Assembly: GCA_019095985.1 (NCBI GenBank)
Contig: CM032660.1
Span: forward strand, 29,666,468 to 29,730,467
Length of the DNA: 64,000 bases
Source of the DNA: Streblospio benedicti
Lineage: Eukaryota > Annelida > Polychaeta > Spionida > Spionidae
Direction of reading: 5' to 3'
The notes under the pieces are model-generated. The model worked only from the letters and a program-made list of their open reading frames with translations, had not been told where the DNA came from and searched no databases. Both the position numbers and the translations under genes were made by a program. Positions 35,173-46,510 of the stretch are shown one piece after another. Numbering within the stretch: position 1 is the stretch's first letter; each line of letters starts with the position of its first letter.

Positions 35173-35272
35173 NNNNNNNNNNNNNNNNNNNNNNNNNNNN
35201 NNNNNNNNNNNNNNNNNNNNNNNNNNNNNNNNNNNNNNNNNNNNNNNNNNNNNNNNNNNNNNNNNNNNNNNN
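35173..35272. other. assembly gap (100 N)
   Basis: Placeholder gap of 100 N, lying exactly between the two copies of the duplicated channel flank. Confidence 0.99.
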
Positions 35273-35359
35273 GACTTGGCCGTGATGGCGGCGTGGAGGA
35301 GAGGGCAGGTCAGGCGAGCGGTGACGTCAGATGTAGGAGGGGAGAGAGGGGCACGTTGA
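35273..35359 (+). pseudogene. 3' end of a second ENaC/ASIC-like copy (partial, gap-truncated)
   Basis: The frame LAVMAAWRRGQVRRAVTSDV continues to the same stop as the channel at 30432-32177 and is identical to it base for base. Everything upstream is lost in the N gap. It may be the other haplotype of the same gene or a true tandem paralogue. The AATAAA used downstream of copy 1 reads CAAAAAAC here, so this copy would need another polyadenylation signal. Confidence 0.7.
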
Positions 35360-35613
35360 TTCATTGTACGTGCTTCAGCTATGTAGGCTAAATTGTTTGC
35401 AGTAATATTATTCCCCGGGGAGCATACAGCATGAGAATATATATGCTTGGATAATGGTATGATGGGTGTTTGTTAAGTTACTGTATGTGTTAAGTAATAG
35501 ATGTTACGGTAAAGATGTATACATTTTGGTCAAAAAACATGTTATTTAAGATATCTATCATTCAGATACGCTTTTCATGGATACATGACAATTCAAAACA
35601 TAAGCTCCCTTAG

Positions 35614-36097
35614 GGATCATTCACAAATGACGTCACCTCATTTTTAGCCCGTTTTACCCCCCCCCCCCCAGGTCACCTTTCCCTTTCGTCATCTTTGCAG
35701 CACCTCCCCCTCCTGGTAAGTGACGTCATCTTTGCCTCATACACCCCACCCCACAACATGGTTTCGCGATGAGATTTAACATTGATTTAACTGTGCCGTA
35801 ATATAAATACATTTGAATATATATGTTCATAATTTACACATAATTTTACAAATGTATTGAGGACATAAAGCAAACTAGGCAATGTGATTTCAACTAGTAG
35901 ATAGTACACAGCTCACTTAACACGTCAGAAAGTAAGTTCAAATACTGTTAAATAACTACAACTTCTTTTCTCTCAAAAGGTGCCATCCTCCAAGTGCTAG
36001 ACCCCCCCCCCGCCCTGTCAACTTTCATCCTATTTTGCTTCAACCCCCCCCACCCCACCCCTTCCCCCTGCTGGGTGACGTCATTTGTGAACAATCC
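35614..36097. mobile_element. 484-bp MITE with TGACGTCA-bearing inverted ends
   Basis: The left end GGATCATTCACAAATGACGT(CACC) and the right end (GGGTG)ACGTCATTTGTGAACAATCC are inverted copies with 2-3 mismatches over 24 bases. The interior is C-rich and non-coding. It is absent from the matching place in copy 1, so it inserted after the copies separated or is a haplotype polymorphism. Each end carries TGACGTCA, the CREB/ATF half-site pair, so the element could act as a regulatory site, which is only a guess. Confidence 0.7.
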
Positions 36098-37574
36098 ATT
36101 ACGTAGATAAATGTAAAGATAATATGATAATTTGGTGTGAAAATGTAAGTTTCTGAGCCACCAACATTATGTTGGTATCTACATATCATAAATCCAGAAA
36201 CTATAAAACTTCTAGTTAAAGATATAAGCGCCCTTGTTTACCTAGGGGTGCCATTGTGTACGGATATCACCTTCAAGCTAATATTAGTGGATATCAACGG
36301 GAGCTGAAAGTGATTCCACGACAAACATCAGTACAGTCATTTATAAAAAGGACAGTTTCCATTATGACTCCATTTTACGACTTCACGTCCAAATAAATGA
36401 CATAACAGTATATATCAATGGAAAGCGTTGAGAATTTTCTATGTTTGATCATGGATTGCACGTACTGTATATAGGCTTTAACATGACACCATTTTATCAT
36501 TACACCTAACTTCTTACACTTCCATAATGGTTCAAAAACAGTGAAATCAGTCTCTGAGTAATGGTTGTGTGATTACCAGGGATGTTCTTGTACGGGGACT
36601 TTATATACAAAACTATGGCACGCAACACAATTCGAAATAAATAATTTTATTTACATAAGTACTTGATTATTTACAATTATCCTCACATTTACATATACAC
36701 ATGTGTTATTAACAAGGTGGAGGTGATGTGTATAACATGCCACCTGCTGTGGTAGGGTAACAAAATACCAACAAAAATCTATATTGTACAGTCTTTCTAT
36801 TTCAAAAAATTATACATTTCTAATCTAGGTGTTAAGAGACAAACGGACAGCTTTAAATCGATATTATGAATCATTCTTTGTTAAAAATAATCATTTTAGA
36901 CAAAAACTGACGATGTCATGATGGTATTTAACGAGAGAAGAAATACTATTCACACACACCCTACAAAAACTTATTCAATACATTAATTACTCACTTGTGA
37001 ACCAGGCTAACAATAGGATTCACAATGTAACAGCAAATCGTAGTCTTTGGTTATGATAGTACAATGTTTTTATCCACAAAATGTCAATGTGTTAGCTTAA
37101 AGTAGCAGATCCATATTTTTAAGTAAGGGGTTGGCACAAAGGGGACCTCAGAGTTTTTGTACGCTTGATCGACGGTGGACATGCAACAATCTCATGAATA
37201 TGAAATATTAAGATCTGCCAGGAATTTATTAAAGAAAAAACATATAATTTATACAGATGTATATTTTTTACATTCAGGATCTGCCTATAAATTATATAGC
37301 TCAACACAGCACAATCAAAGTGTATTCAGCAGATCTCAATTAGCTTGTAATCCGATTCATTGTTTTTTTTATTATCATTGAAGATTGCACGATAATGCCA
37401 GTAAAAGCATCAGTGAGCATATAAATATAGGAAGACTATGTGATGGTTAGAACATCACTCACACCCATACCATAGCATAATCCTAAATATATCCATATAA
37501 TGCACACTAGTAGATATAAATTATATCATCTTCCCAACTCAGTGGGTTAAGTCTTTGTGGTATTAAACGAGTTT

Positions 37575-37745
37575 TAGCTTCCATAGCTTAACGTCCATAG
37601 CAACCAACTATAGCGTCCATAGCAACCAACTATAGCGCCCACGGCAACCAACTATATCGCCCATACCAACCAAATAATATCCCCATAGCAACCAACTATA
37701 ACGTCCTTAGCAACCAATTATAACGTCCATAGCAACTAAATGTAA
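37575..37745. repeat. minisatellite (CCATAGCAACCAACTATAGC)n, copy 2
   Basis: Array corresponding to 34140-34315, with the same unit order and small changes (for example GTCCTTAGCAACCAATTATA). Comparing the two gives a direct view of unit turnover. Confidence 0.85.
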
Positions 37746-38600
37746 ATGTCATTACAGCATCATTGTCTACATAGTAGGCATCACAATATGGTTAATGTCT
37801 AAATCAACTCCATATCCATGTCATATGTGTTTGAACGGCTATATATATTAGGCCTATAGCTATCCATAGAAAAGTGTTAGATCACTGCTCACGCATAACA
37901 ATTATGTATGTATGTTGATCTTCCATGAAAATCTGTGTCTTCTTATACATAATTTTACACAATCCATGTTCTATAATGTCTTCTTCCCACGGCTTGATGA
38001 GTTCACTGAACTACGATTTGGTAACATAACCTGTCAGTTTGCCATGGATACAGACCCTGACGCTCTGTACAACGTCTCCATATTTAGTACATATGCAAGT
38101 GTGGTGTGACGTCATCATCTCGTCATGGTCATGTGACTTTGGTGTGCCATCTCGCGGTACATGCAGTCAGACACAGAGCCACGTGACTGCAACAAAAAAT
38201 AGACAGTATAACAGTATTTTTTCATTAACAGAAAATCTGATGCTTGACTTATCATGGCTGCATGTATTAAGTTTATCTACTTGACCTTTTTCCCACGCGT
38301 AATTTTACGTCTCTGGTATGCTGACCCCGTTAGGCCTACTGGAGAATGTATTTAACGTTTGCAAGTTTTACCTAACAATAACAATAACAAATCAAAATAT
38401 TACGGATGGAACGTCGCGTATATCGCTTAGTTTGTTTTCAATTCTTATCTGTGGTCACGTGGTAAACGGCCTTTTTTTGGTTTCAAGATGGCCAATGCGT
38501 GGCATTGGTCCATAATTCAAGGGAAGTGCAAACAAATTCCTCATACGTTATTGCAGACGCCCATAAGAAAAATAAAACAAACGACTTCGAGAATAAATCT

Positions 38601-39800
38601 TTCAAAATGAAAATAAATCCTAACTATGCCGTCATATTTTCACCATAAAACCTACTAAAAGCTCCCATTTTCCGCATCATTGCACTAGCTAATTGAACGC
38701 GAAAAAAAGGAACTTCATCTTCTTGACTTCTAACCACAAACACGCAAGACACTGACGTCCGATGATTAATTGCTCAAAACGTCACACTCACTGACAAAGA
38801 TATAGCTGCCGAGGCCGCAAAACCAAGTTGACAAGTGTACCACTGTAGCGACTGGTCTGTATCAGACGAATAATTGACGATAAAAAGCAGGTGCGCTGGC
38901 TAAATCCGCGCTCGGGGCACGTGACCTGGCGATGTCGCGCACGTGTACAAACAAATTAGCCCTGCTGGGTCCCTGCCGCGATGTTTGCGCTTCTTTATTC
39001 ACCCCACAAACGAGACGCAGACGAGAAACGATACGGGCTTTTGTCAACACTTGCGTCTCTCTTCTTGTGATGTTACTTTCTGATAGGAAAATAAACAGAA
39101 CCGGCTGTGGGTTTCACGTTTGGCACTATTTTTTCTCCCTCGATTGCGAACGAGCTCGTTGTCGTTGTCTCTAACAGAACAAGAGTAAAGGTCTGTTCCG
39201 CTTGCGTTTGGAAACGGATGACAACTGCATTTCAAAGCAGAATGTAAACTTGTGACCTCGGCAATTAATAACTTTACAGATTCATTCCCTGTCTCTTTTT
39301 TTTACTGAAACCTTGTAACAATACTTGCTACAAGGAGGCCCAGTGATAAGTTACAGCTGGAGAGGCGGATTTTATTCTAAACTTTTTTGTTGCATTCTTT
39401 GATACTGTGACGTGCCTTGTCGGTTAAGAATGCGTTGAAAATTGGTTCAAACCATGGGCATAGTGTTCTTAATTTGTGACACTTCGCTACAACAATGTCA
39501 CAGATAAAATTGATACTTTGATGTAAATATCTGACATGGAACATTTGTTCATGGTTTATCTCAAATACGTTAATTATTGTGTATGCAGATTCTATTCTCA
39601 TAATATTATCGGTAAAACAGTCTCCCTCATCAACCGTGCTGTTGCTTGCTCGATGATTTTTGACCACAAGAATGGAATAATCCACTGTTGCTGCGATCTT
39701 CTAATGGAAATGACCATAATAATCACAATGAGCTGCAGCCCTTTAATTATACACTTAAATAAACACTGGTCATTTAAATGAGCATTGCTTCAGATGTATA
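38601..39800. other. 3' flank of the TCF15/scleraxis-like gene
   Basis: No exon is recognised. 38870-39180 is richer in GC and CpG than its surroundings and holds two CACGTG E-boxes (near 38918 and 38939). It could be a control element or an unrecognised promoter. A minus-strand AATAAA (plus-strand TTTATT near 39370) may end the bHLH transcript. The open frame at 39377-39685 has no recognisable features. Confidence 0.35.
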
Positions 39801-42800
39801 TTACTTTAAAAAAAACATTGGTGAAACAGCCTCCCTCACCAAGCCGTGCTGCTGCTGATGCTGCTGTTGATGATGTTGTTGCTGCTGCTGATGCTGTTGC
39901 TGCGACCGCAGCTTGGCCGCGCTCAGGCAGAAGGTGCAGACGGCGGCCCCCACGGCTCCTCCGCCCCCTCGGTGTGCTCCCCGGGAGCCGCCGCCGGGAG
40001 CGGGGCGGCCGAGCATGGCGGCGTGCTGAAACCCGGCAGACGATAAAATGCTTTGACCTAATTGTCCTTATGTGTGTGTGTTTGTTTGTTTGTTTGTTTG
40101 TTTTTTTTTGTTTTTGGGGGGGGGGGGGGGGGTAATCACAGGTCCAGGTTTTTGGGAAACTGGGTGCACTTAATGGATTTCTTGGGTTTGTACTTGCTAT
40201 CGATGGCGGACTTGTAAAGAAAACTATGAAAATGAAGTATTTTGATGGGAAAGGGGGAGGGGGAGCACATGGGTGGGGGGTGGGGGATGTCAACACCACC
40301 CACATATATATAACATGTAATATCATTAATAGCTGTACTGAAGTGACGGGCGTGTTTTCCGCTACTGGTCTCAAGAAGTGTCTGGTGTAAGTGACATCAT
40401 CGTGTTGAAACGCCCGTAATTAGAAACACGTGTTACACCAATGATTCAATGACTATCATAAATATGTTACATAAATCAATGTATAACTACACTTAGGTAT
40501 AGTTATTTTATATTGCTTATTTAGAATAGAAATTTAGAATTTGCAAAAAAGGCGTACAGAAGACTGTTAATTATTAAGACCACCCCTCGGACTGCCTTCT
40601 CAATAGAAAGGTGGACTGCTTACAGAGGTATATGATGACTTTCATGAAGGTTTGAGACCGTGAGAAAATAAAGGTGGTCTCTTTACAGAGTTGGTCTTAA
40701 TGGGAGGTTCTACTCACCCTGAATATCAAGAGGTCACTGTATTGCTCAATAATTGCTTTTGAGCCCTTCATATCCTCTCAGTTGGGTCAGAATATGAATA
40801 ATGCATTAGGTGATCAAATGTCTCAATAAATTAGCGAGAGCCGCGCGCGGATTGGCTAGTTTTCGAGGTTACATTTGGGAAGAATGTAAAGGGGCCTTGT
40901 GTCATGGCCCGACACTATATACCGAATAGAGTGATCCTACTCTACCTGAAGACAAGGCTGGTGGGTGGCCCCAGTGGAGCAAAGTTATTCTTAAAACGAG
41001 GTTCTGCAGTACAACCTTCAATTAAGCCCACCTCTCTTTTGAGACCACCTCTATAAAAGAACACTTTTCACCGTCCCAAACCATGAGCCTGCCAAAATGA
41101 ATCTACATATAAAGACCACCTCTCTATTGAAACCACCTAACACTGGTCACAAAGGTGGTCCTGATAGAGAGACTGCACTGTACCCCTGGTGTACTATATT
41201 TGATAAACACCAAGGAGGAATATAAGAGCAGGGCCCTGACCATCAAGATTTAGATGTTGTCAGCACCTGCTGATCTCTTATCCTTAATCCTTGTGTTGTT
41301 ATGTTTTGATTCATGTTCTATATTATATTCATGTAATGTTGAAAACAGTACTGTTTTGTCATTTAAGTTTGTTCATTTTACATTATATTCTGAAGATGAC
41401 CGCATCCGGCAAGGTTGAAAATATTTAATTGAAATGTGAATAAAATAATGTTAGTTCTATCATTGATGGTACTTTATTTTACAGCAAAGTTGTAGGCGTA
41501 GATGTATACCTGTAGACACGGCTGATCAGACTTAAATGTAAATGTTAATGTCTGGTTTATAGTCATGATCCAAGTATTCTGCTTTTACGACTTTACATAT
41601 TACACCAGGTCATTGGTATCCTTGTCTCACTAAATCTTTCTCAACTCCCTGGGGAGCATACAGCACATCGCTACCATACCGCAGACATGCTAATCACTCA
41701 CGTTAGCGTTCACTCGCCTGACCTGTACCTATTTAACGTGTAGGTACCACGGAGCAGTTTGCAACCTGTTAGCGGTAGGTTTGCTCAACACCCACCATCA
41801 GACCCGACCGGGAATCGAACCCACCACCTTCTGGTCACGAGTCCAACTCTCTATCCACTCAGCCACGGAAGCACGTACCTGCAGACACGGCTGGTCCCCT
41901 GGTCGAAGCCCCACGAGCAGCACGGTGTGCAGGTGGGAGATGTAGGACGTGGCGAGGCGCAGCGTCTCGATCTTGCTGAGCTTGCGGTCGGCCGGCTCGG
42001 TGGGGATGAGGGTGCGCAGCGTGACGAAGGCGTGGTTCACCGAGTGCGTGCGGTCCCTGCTGAGGCGGGACACGGGGCTTTTAGTTAAACAGGTAAAACC
42101 CGCTTTACACATGGGCGATCATATGGGAATCTGTGCAACACATCAACACGTATTGTCTTAGTCGTCAACGCGGGCGTATTGAGGCGGCATTGAACGTAGT
42201 AAATATGCACGGTGCGACGCGTCGCTGAGCCAAACGAAGTGTTGCTTAATATATGTGCCAATGATCTGCGATCCACTGATGCAACATTACTATTATTAAC
42301 GAACCTAAACCAACCAGCATATTCGTCAACAAATTTTGATACACGTTCAAAATTTTCTGGCGAATTTGCCTGTTCGCCAGTGCACGTAGAGCTACGTTGA
42401 TGGAATTCGCTAATGTGTAAGGCGAGTTTAAGCACTGTAAAACGTAAAAACTCGCCATGCATGTTTGCAAATTTGAGAGGATTCTCAAAATCAAAATTTC
42501 AATTTGCACGTTAAAGAAAATTAATTGCATAAAATGCTACTACTTAAAATGCGGGTGGTTGTTAGGGGCAAGGAATCCGACATCCCTATGTTTTTGCCTT
42601 TTTTCCCAAAATCCCACCAAATTTACGGCTTTTTTACACATACCCTTTCTTGAAATCCCACATCCCTCTTTTTGCGGTCTTTTCCACAGATTCCACTTAC
42701 TTATAAACCCGCCCCTAGAATACATAGCCTACAGATTAAAAACTCTAACTGCAATTTAATACCATAACTTTGAACCACAATTTTGTCTCATTTTGGCTCT

Positions 42801-43995
42801 AGGCTAATAGCCTATTTCTTCTATCCTTTGGTGTACATGTCTACAACCAGACAATCGTCCTACTCAGACTCAAAAATCCATCTTAAAACGCAATATAAGC
42901 ACGGAAATGTTCATCCTGCTTTACCAACGGTACATTCACACATCAGATTCTGTTCATTTAACACAATCACACAGATTTGTGATTTGCTCTAAGGATTAGA
43001 ATGGAAAATTTTGATACTCATTTAACAAATCACACAGATATGTGATTTGCTCTAAGGATTAGAATGGGTAATGTTTTGATACTCAATGTCCATCGTGTAT
43101 GACAAAGCCGGCAGTCGGTGACATTACCTCTCGCGCGCGTTGGCGTGGTTCCGTGGCGGCGGCGGGGCGGCGGCCGCGCGGTACCCGGCAGGGGGCGGGC
43201 GGGAGGGGCCGTAGTGGCCCCCGGGGGGTGGGGAGTACTGCTCGTGGGGTGGGGCCGCGTCCGGGTGGTACGATGGCTGCTTGCACTGCAAGTGTAGAAA
43301 CAGATAGAAACTAGAATCAGATCTAAGCTTAATTTTAGTCATCATCGTCGTCCTTGTCATCATCGTTGTTGCTGTTGTCGTTTAGAATATCAAGTGTATT
43401 CTATTATTCTAGAAGTACTATTTATTTGATATCACTTATGCTTCATTGTTTTCATATTTGTTTGGCGTCACATTTATGCATTGATATTAAGGTGACAAAG
43501 GGTATTTCACTAAATAGCTTTTTATGTATTTGAAAATGTAAAATACTTGTCACTATGATAAATAAAATCAATCAATCAATCAATCACCGCATTGATGTAC
43601 ATAAATCTGATGAACTGTATTAATGATGACAGTTGAACATTACGCATTTGACAGAAAGCAGTAACATTCTATAGCATGACCCTTCCAGTGGATTTCTGAT
43701 ATCTATATCATTAGTGAAATGTAAAACCACTAATCCACAACACTTCTATCTACCTCATTCACCCCTAATTATCAAGTGCCCCCCGCCCCCTCACCTTGCC
43801 GGGCCGCCGCCGCCGTCCCCCCGCCGTGTAGTAGCCGCCCGCCTCGCCGCCGCCGCCCGCCGCCGCCGGCTCCAGCTTGACGTAGGGGTGATGGCGGCGT
43901 CCGGTGGCGTCCAGCGGCGGCTGTGACGTCAGCAGGTACGTGAGGGACGCCATGGACGTGAGGGAGCCGGCGGCTGGGGGCGAGTCCTGCTGCAT
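39801..43995 (-). CDS. TCF15/SCX-like: TCF15 (paraxis)/scleraxis-type bHLH transcription factor, four exons
   Basis: Exons on the minus strand: 43995-43795, 43285-43128, 42056-41879 and 40025-39801, giving 762 bases or 253 residues. All introns are GT-AG with matching phases (0, 2, 0). The basic region is rebuilt across intron 2: NHANARER joins [20 protein letters not shown], then [20 protein letters not shown] and HLHTVLLVG complete helix-loop-helix. Exon 4 carries [14 protein letters not shown], matching the CTFCLSNQRK motif that TCF15 and scleraxis share near their C-termini, then a Gln/His-rich run. Members dimerise with E proteins on E-boxes in the nucleus and control somite, paraxial mesoderm and tendon fate in vertebrates. 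An invertebrate deuterostome is expected to have one pre-duplication gene, so TCF15 versus SCX cannot be separated. Exon 1 starts at the first ATG; upstream the frame is open but lacks ATG before a stop. The proline/glycine-rich N-terminus is typical. Confidence 0.93.
39840..39905 (-). repeat. CAG/CAT/CAA repeat coding a Gln/His tract in the bHLH gene
   Basis: The tract is an imperfect trinucleotide run (plus-strand CTG, GTT, GAT words) coding [19 protein letters not shown] after the CTFCLS motif. I know of no equivalent tract in vertebrate TCF15 or scleraxis. The interruptions by CAT and CAA make it less prone to slippage than a pure CAG run. Confidence 0.8.
40081..40132. repeat. (TTTG)n followed by a G run
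   Basis: TTTG repeats (about seven units) run into T and then about 17 G. It lies just inside intron 3 of the bHLH gene, about 60 bases upstream of the exon 4 acceptor on the minus strand, so in the transcript it reads as a C run followed by CAAA repeats. Confidence 0.8.
40575..40735. repeat. GAGACCACCT dispersed repeat, copy in bHLH intron 3
   Basis: Words such as AAGACCACCCCTCGG, TCTCAATAGAAAGGTGG, GGTGGTCTCTTTACAGAG and GGTCTTAATGGGAGGTTCTACT match the family described at 50930-51110. The outer words are inverted with respect to each other. Confidence 0.65.
40975..41195. repeat. GAGACCACCT dispersed repeat, second copy in bHLH intron 3
   Basis: CACCTCTCTTTTGAGACCACC, AACACTTTTCACCGTCCCAA, ACCTCTCTATTGAAACCACC and GGTGGTCCTGATAGAGAG belong to the same family, here inverted relative to 40575-40735. 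Confidence 0.65.
41645..41874 (-). mobile_element. tRNA-derived SINE beside the bHLH exon 3 donor site
   Basis: On the minus strand CGTGGCTGAGTGGATAGAG (A box) is followed at tRNA spacing by GGGTTCGATTCCCGG (B box), then an unrelated body ending GCTGTATGCTCCCCAGGG. That is the layout of a tRNA-head SINE. Its 5' end lies only about five bases past the GT of the exon 3 donor (41878-41877). The 3' word GGGGAGCATACAGC also occurs alone in block copy 2 at about 35412. Confidence 0.75.
42095..42430. mobile_element. 336-bp MITE just upstream of bHLH exon 3
   Basis: AAACCCGCTTTACACATGGG at the left is matched by reverse complement of TAATGTGTAAGGCGAGTTT at the right (AAACTCGCCTTACACATTA) with four mismatches. 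The interior is non-coding. On the minus strand it ends about 38 bases before the exon 3 acceptor, so it occupies the end of intron 2, where the branch point should lie. Confidence 0.65.
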
Positions 43996-44139
43996 GCTGC
44001 TGCTACAGTTTGCTGTCTGCTGTCTGCTGTTTGCTGATGTTGCTGCTGCTAATATTGCTGTATTTGCGGCTTCTGCTGCTGCTGCTTCTAATGTTTACTG
44101 CTGTTTCAGCTGGTGTTTCTGCTGCTTTTCTGCTGCTGT

Positions 44140-44141
<2 letters not shown>

Positions 44142-44191
<50 letters not shown>

Positions 44192-44201
44192 GCCGCCGCA
44201 A
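44142..44201. repeat. (CTG)16 then (CCG)3 trinucleotide repeat
   Basis: About 16 uninterrupted CTG units followed by CCGCCGCCG, inside a longer tract rich in TGCTGCT words (43990-44200). On the minus strand it is a CAG repeat lying about 150 bases upstream of the bHLH start codon. An in-frame stop (TAA in CAGTAAACATTA) separates it from the coding frame, so it is not translated with that ATG. Confidence 0.9.
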
Positions 44202-46299
44202 CCTTTTGTCTATCCTATCAGTAGTTCACATTCAACCCAAATCACACAACACCTGCCACCGTGTTGCACAATGACTTATATTACAACTAATCAAATCCAT
44301 AATCATGCAGCACTAACACTATCAGGATGATTCCACAAAATATGTCAAAAATAGTCCTCCTGACACGCCCCCCCCCCCCCTCCGCCCCCGACTGTGTTGA
44401 TGGGGAGGCCGGTAATTGCACGGGCGAGCAGAGCTGTTTTATTGCAGTCTGCTAATGGAGGATTTCAACTCCAATGTGATATAGTGTTATCGATTTTCAC
44501 GTAGACTGTTTCTCTGATATAATGTGAACTGTGTGTTCAGTTCTTACTATTAGTAGCTAGGATAAGCTATAGAACATATTCTGTGTAAAGCTGTATGGCA
44601 AATGTTGAATTTGAAAACGGTGGAGAAAGGTTTATCTAAAAACGAATGGGTATGGTGTGCTTTTGATTTCAGTAATTGAGTTTTCCAAGTTCAGAAAAAT
44701 ATACAAATGTGATCACAAACTATTCAGTCTTCCACCAACGTAAACCTATGCATCCAGTAACCCGTTGAACTTGCAAACTCGTTCGTAAGTTTTTTTTTAT
44801 TATTCATAAAGAGCTATATAAAGTTGTTACGCATGAATCCATTTGATGCTGTATCCATTAATGTTGATAGAAACTGGAATATTTTTCACGTATATATCCA
44901 AGACTGCATTATCAACATTCACTTCACTGTTTTGAGCTCTTCTTTTTGTATCCACTATATTTGCAAAAGAAATATTCTAGAACAAGCAGCTACGATGCTA
45001 ATATCTAGCACACCAAGACCCTCTGTTCGTTTTACACCAAAACACATCACAAAACAATCATCTTTTGATCCAAATCAACGCAGAAAAATGAGCTTTTTTC
45101 CAACATCCGGTCACCAATACAACCTCAATCTCTATAGTCCTCTCTAAATCACAAATCCCCCACTAATTAAGCTATGCCCACACTTCCAAAGCCTCGTCTC
45201 TCCCAACCTCGTTAGCGAATCTCCGTACAGCACCAAAGCATTCCGGGGATGCCACAGGAGGGCTTGGGGAGGGTGGGGGGCCTGCGGTATTCCAGGAGGG
45301 TCCCTCGAGGGATGGACGCTATCTGAAATCATCGACAATTAGCAGCTTCATTAGGGAGGTTATTGCACTGGTGTGCTCGTGGTGTAGTGATGTTTTCATG
45401 TTTATTTTTTAAAGATATTTCTACATCAGTTTCTACCATTTTCTTGATTGAAAAATTATCTACATTTCTATTGAAATAAACTGGTATCAATATAGGTCTG
45501 AAGAAATCCAATTTGAAGCGTTTCGAAAACATGTTTTACGAAGTACATACATTGCATTATTATTTCGGATTTGTTTAAACCACATTTTGATGTAGAAAAA
45601 GACAACAAATGAATACAAAGAATAATGCTTTCACACTATTGGTTTGATAAAAAGATCCACAACAAATCTTGACAAAGATAAGACATTCTTGTCAGCGTTT
45701 AATATAGAGTGACTAGTTTGGAACTAGTAGTAGTTTCCACACGCACACGACAATTCATTACATAGAAACCAATGAAAATGCACAGACAGTGGGCGATATC
45801 GCGAACGCACCCAAGATCTTAAAACTTGCATTTTTCGCGTTTCGCTATTTTACACGCAACATGACTTTATGTTATGCTCTTTGAAAACGTTTATTCATCA
45901 TAATCCAATACACACATAAAAGGCGTAACTATCAAACACTCAAGTTTATAGAGCCATTGCGGCAATGCAGCAAAAATCAAAATTAGTGCCCGTTGAAAAA
46001 TGGCAATCATGACCGCTGTCCCCTGGGAGACGGGACTTAAACCTAACGAGTGAATGAGGAAGCAGCACCCGTGGGAGGGTCAAGCTTCGGGGTGAAAGAG
46101 GCGGATCGGGTTGGGGGGGGGGGGGTCTGCGTTGTTTTGATGCTAAGCTTCTTACATATTTAGTTCTTGTAAATAGAAGTAATTTGACATGGTATACTAT
46201 TTATTTGAACTATGTTTTGGCCTTTACGGAGCCTTCTTCAAGTCCATACGTGTGCATGTAAAAATATAGCATCTCAGACTGATCTTTATCAATATTATA

Positions 46300-46510
46300 C
46301 GGTAGAACCTCTCTATTAGGACCACCCTGGTTATACTGATCACGCCGTATTCATGTTAGCGGTTTCATGATAATGCAGTTGTTAAAAATTGTTTAAAAAG
46401 TTGTTAAATTTTTGTACACTCAACAAAGCAAGTAACCCTTATTCTTCTGTTCGGAAATACATTAGGTTCCGTATAACTGGCCAAACTCATACAGAGAAAT
46501 ATAACGTTAA
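46300..46510. repeat. GAGACCACC dispersed repeat, decayed copy
   Basis: GTAGAACCTCTCTATTAGG and ACCACCCTGG...ACTGATCACG resemble the left half of the family at 50930. The right half is barely recognisable. Confidence 0.4.

Larger units (their letters stand above)
35273..38600. repeat. duplicated block, copy 2
   Basis: Counterpart of 32091-35172, including the minisatellite, the GTTTGACC-rich flank and the CGTAATTTTACGTCTCTGG segment. It has its own insertions: an 18-base CCCCGGGGAGCATACAGC word at about 35412 and a 484-bp MITE at 35614-36097. It ends where sequence unique to the TCF15-like gene flank begins. Confidence 0.85.

Noticed and set aside
39377-39685. 102-codon minus-strand frame downstream of the bHLH gene
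   Set aside because: No domain or splice context; a faint similarity of about 30 bases to the exon 4 end of the bHLH gene is too short to mean much.
39790-40374. 194-codon minus-strand frame over the bHLH exon 4
   Set aside because: Wrong frame: the CTFCLS motif and splice phase place the real exon in another frame; the long frame comes from repeat composition.
43714-44330. Plus-strand frames rich in Ala, Leu or Cys
   Set aside because: Translations of the CTG/CCG repeat and of the antisense of bHLH exon 1.
44824-45147. 107-codon plus-strand frame
   Set aside because: Mixed composition, no domain, no splice or polyadenylation support.
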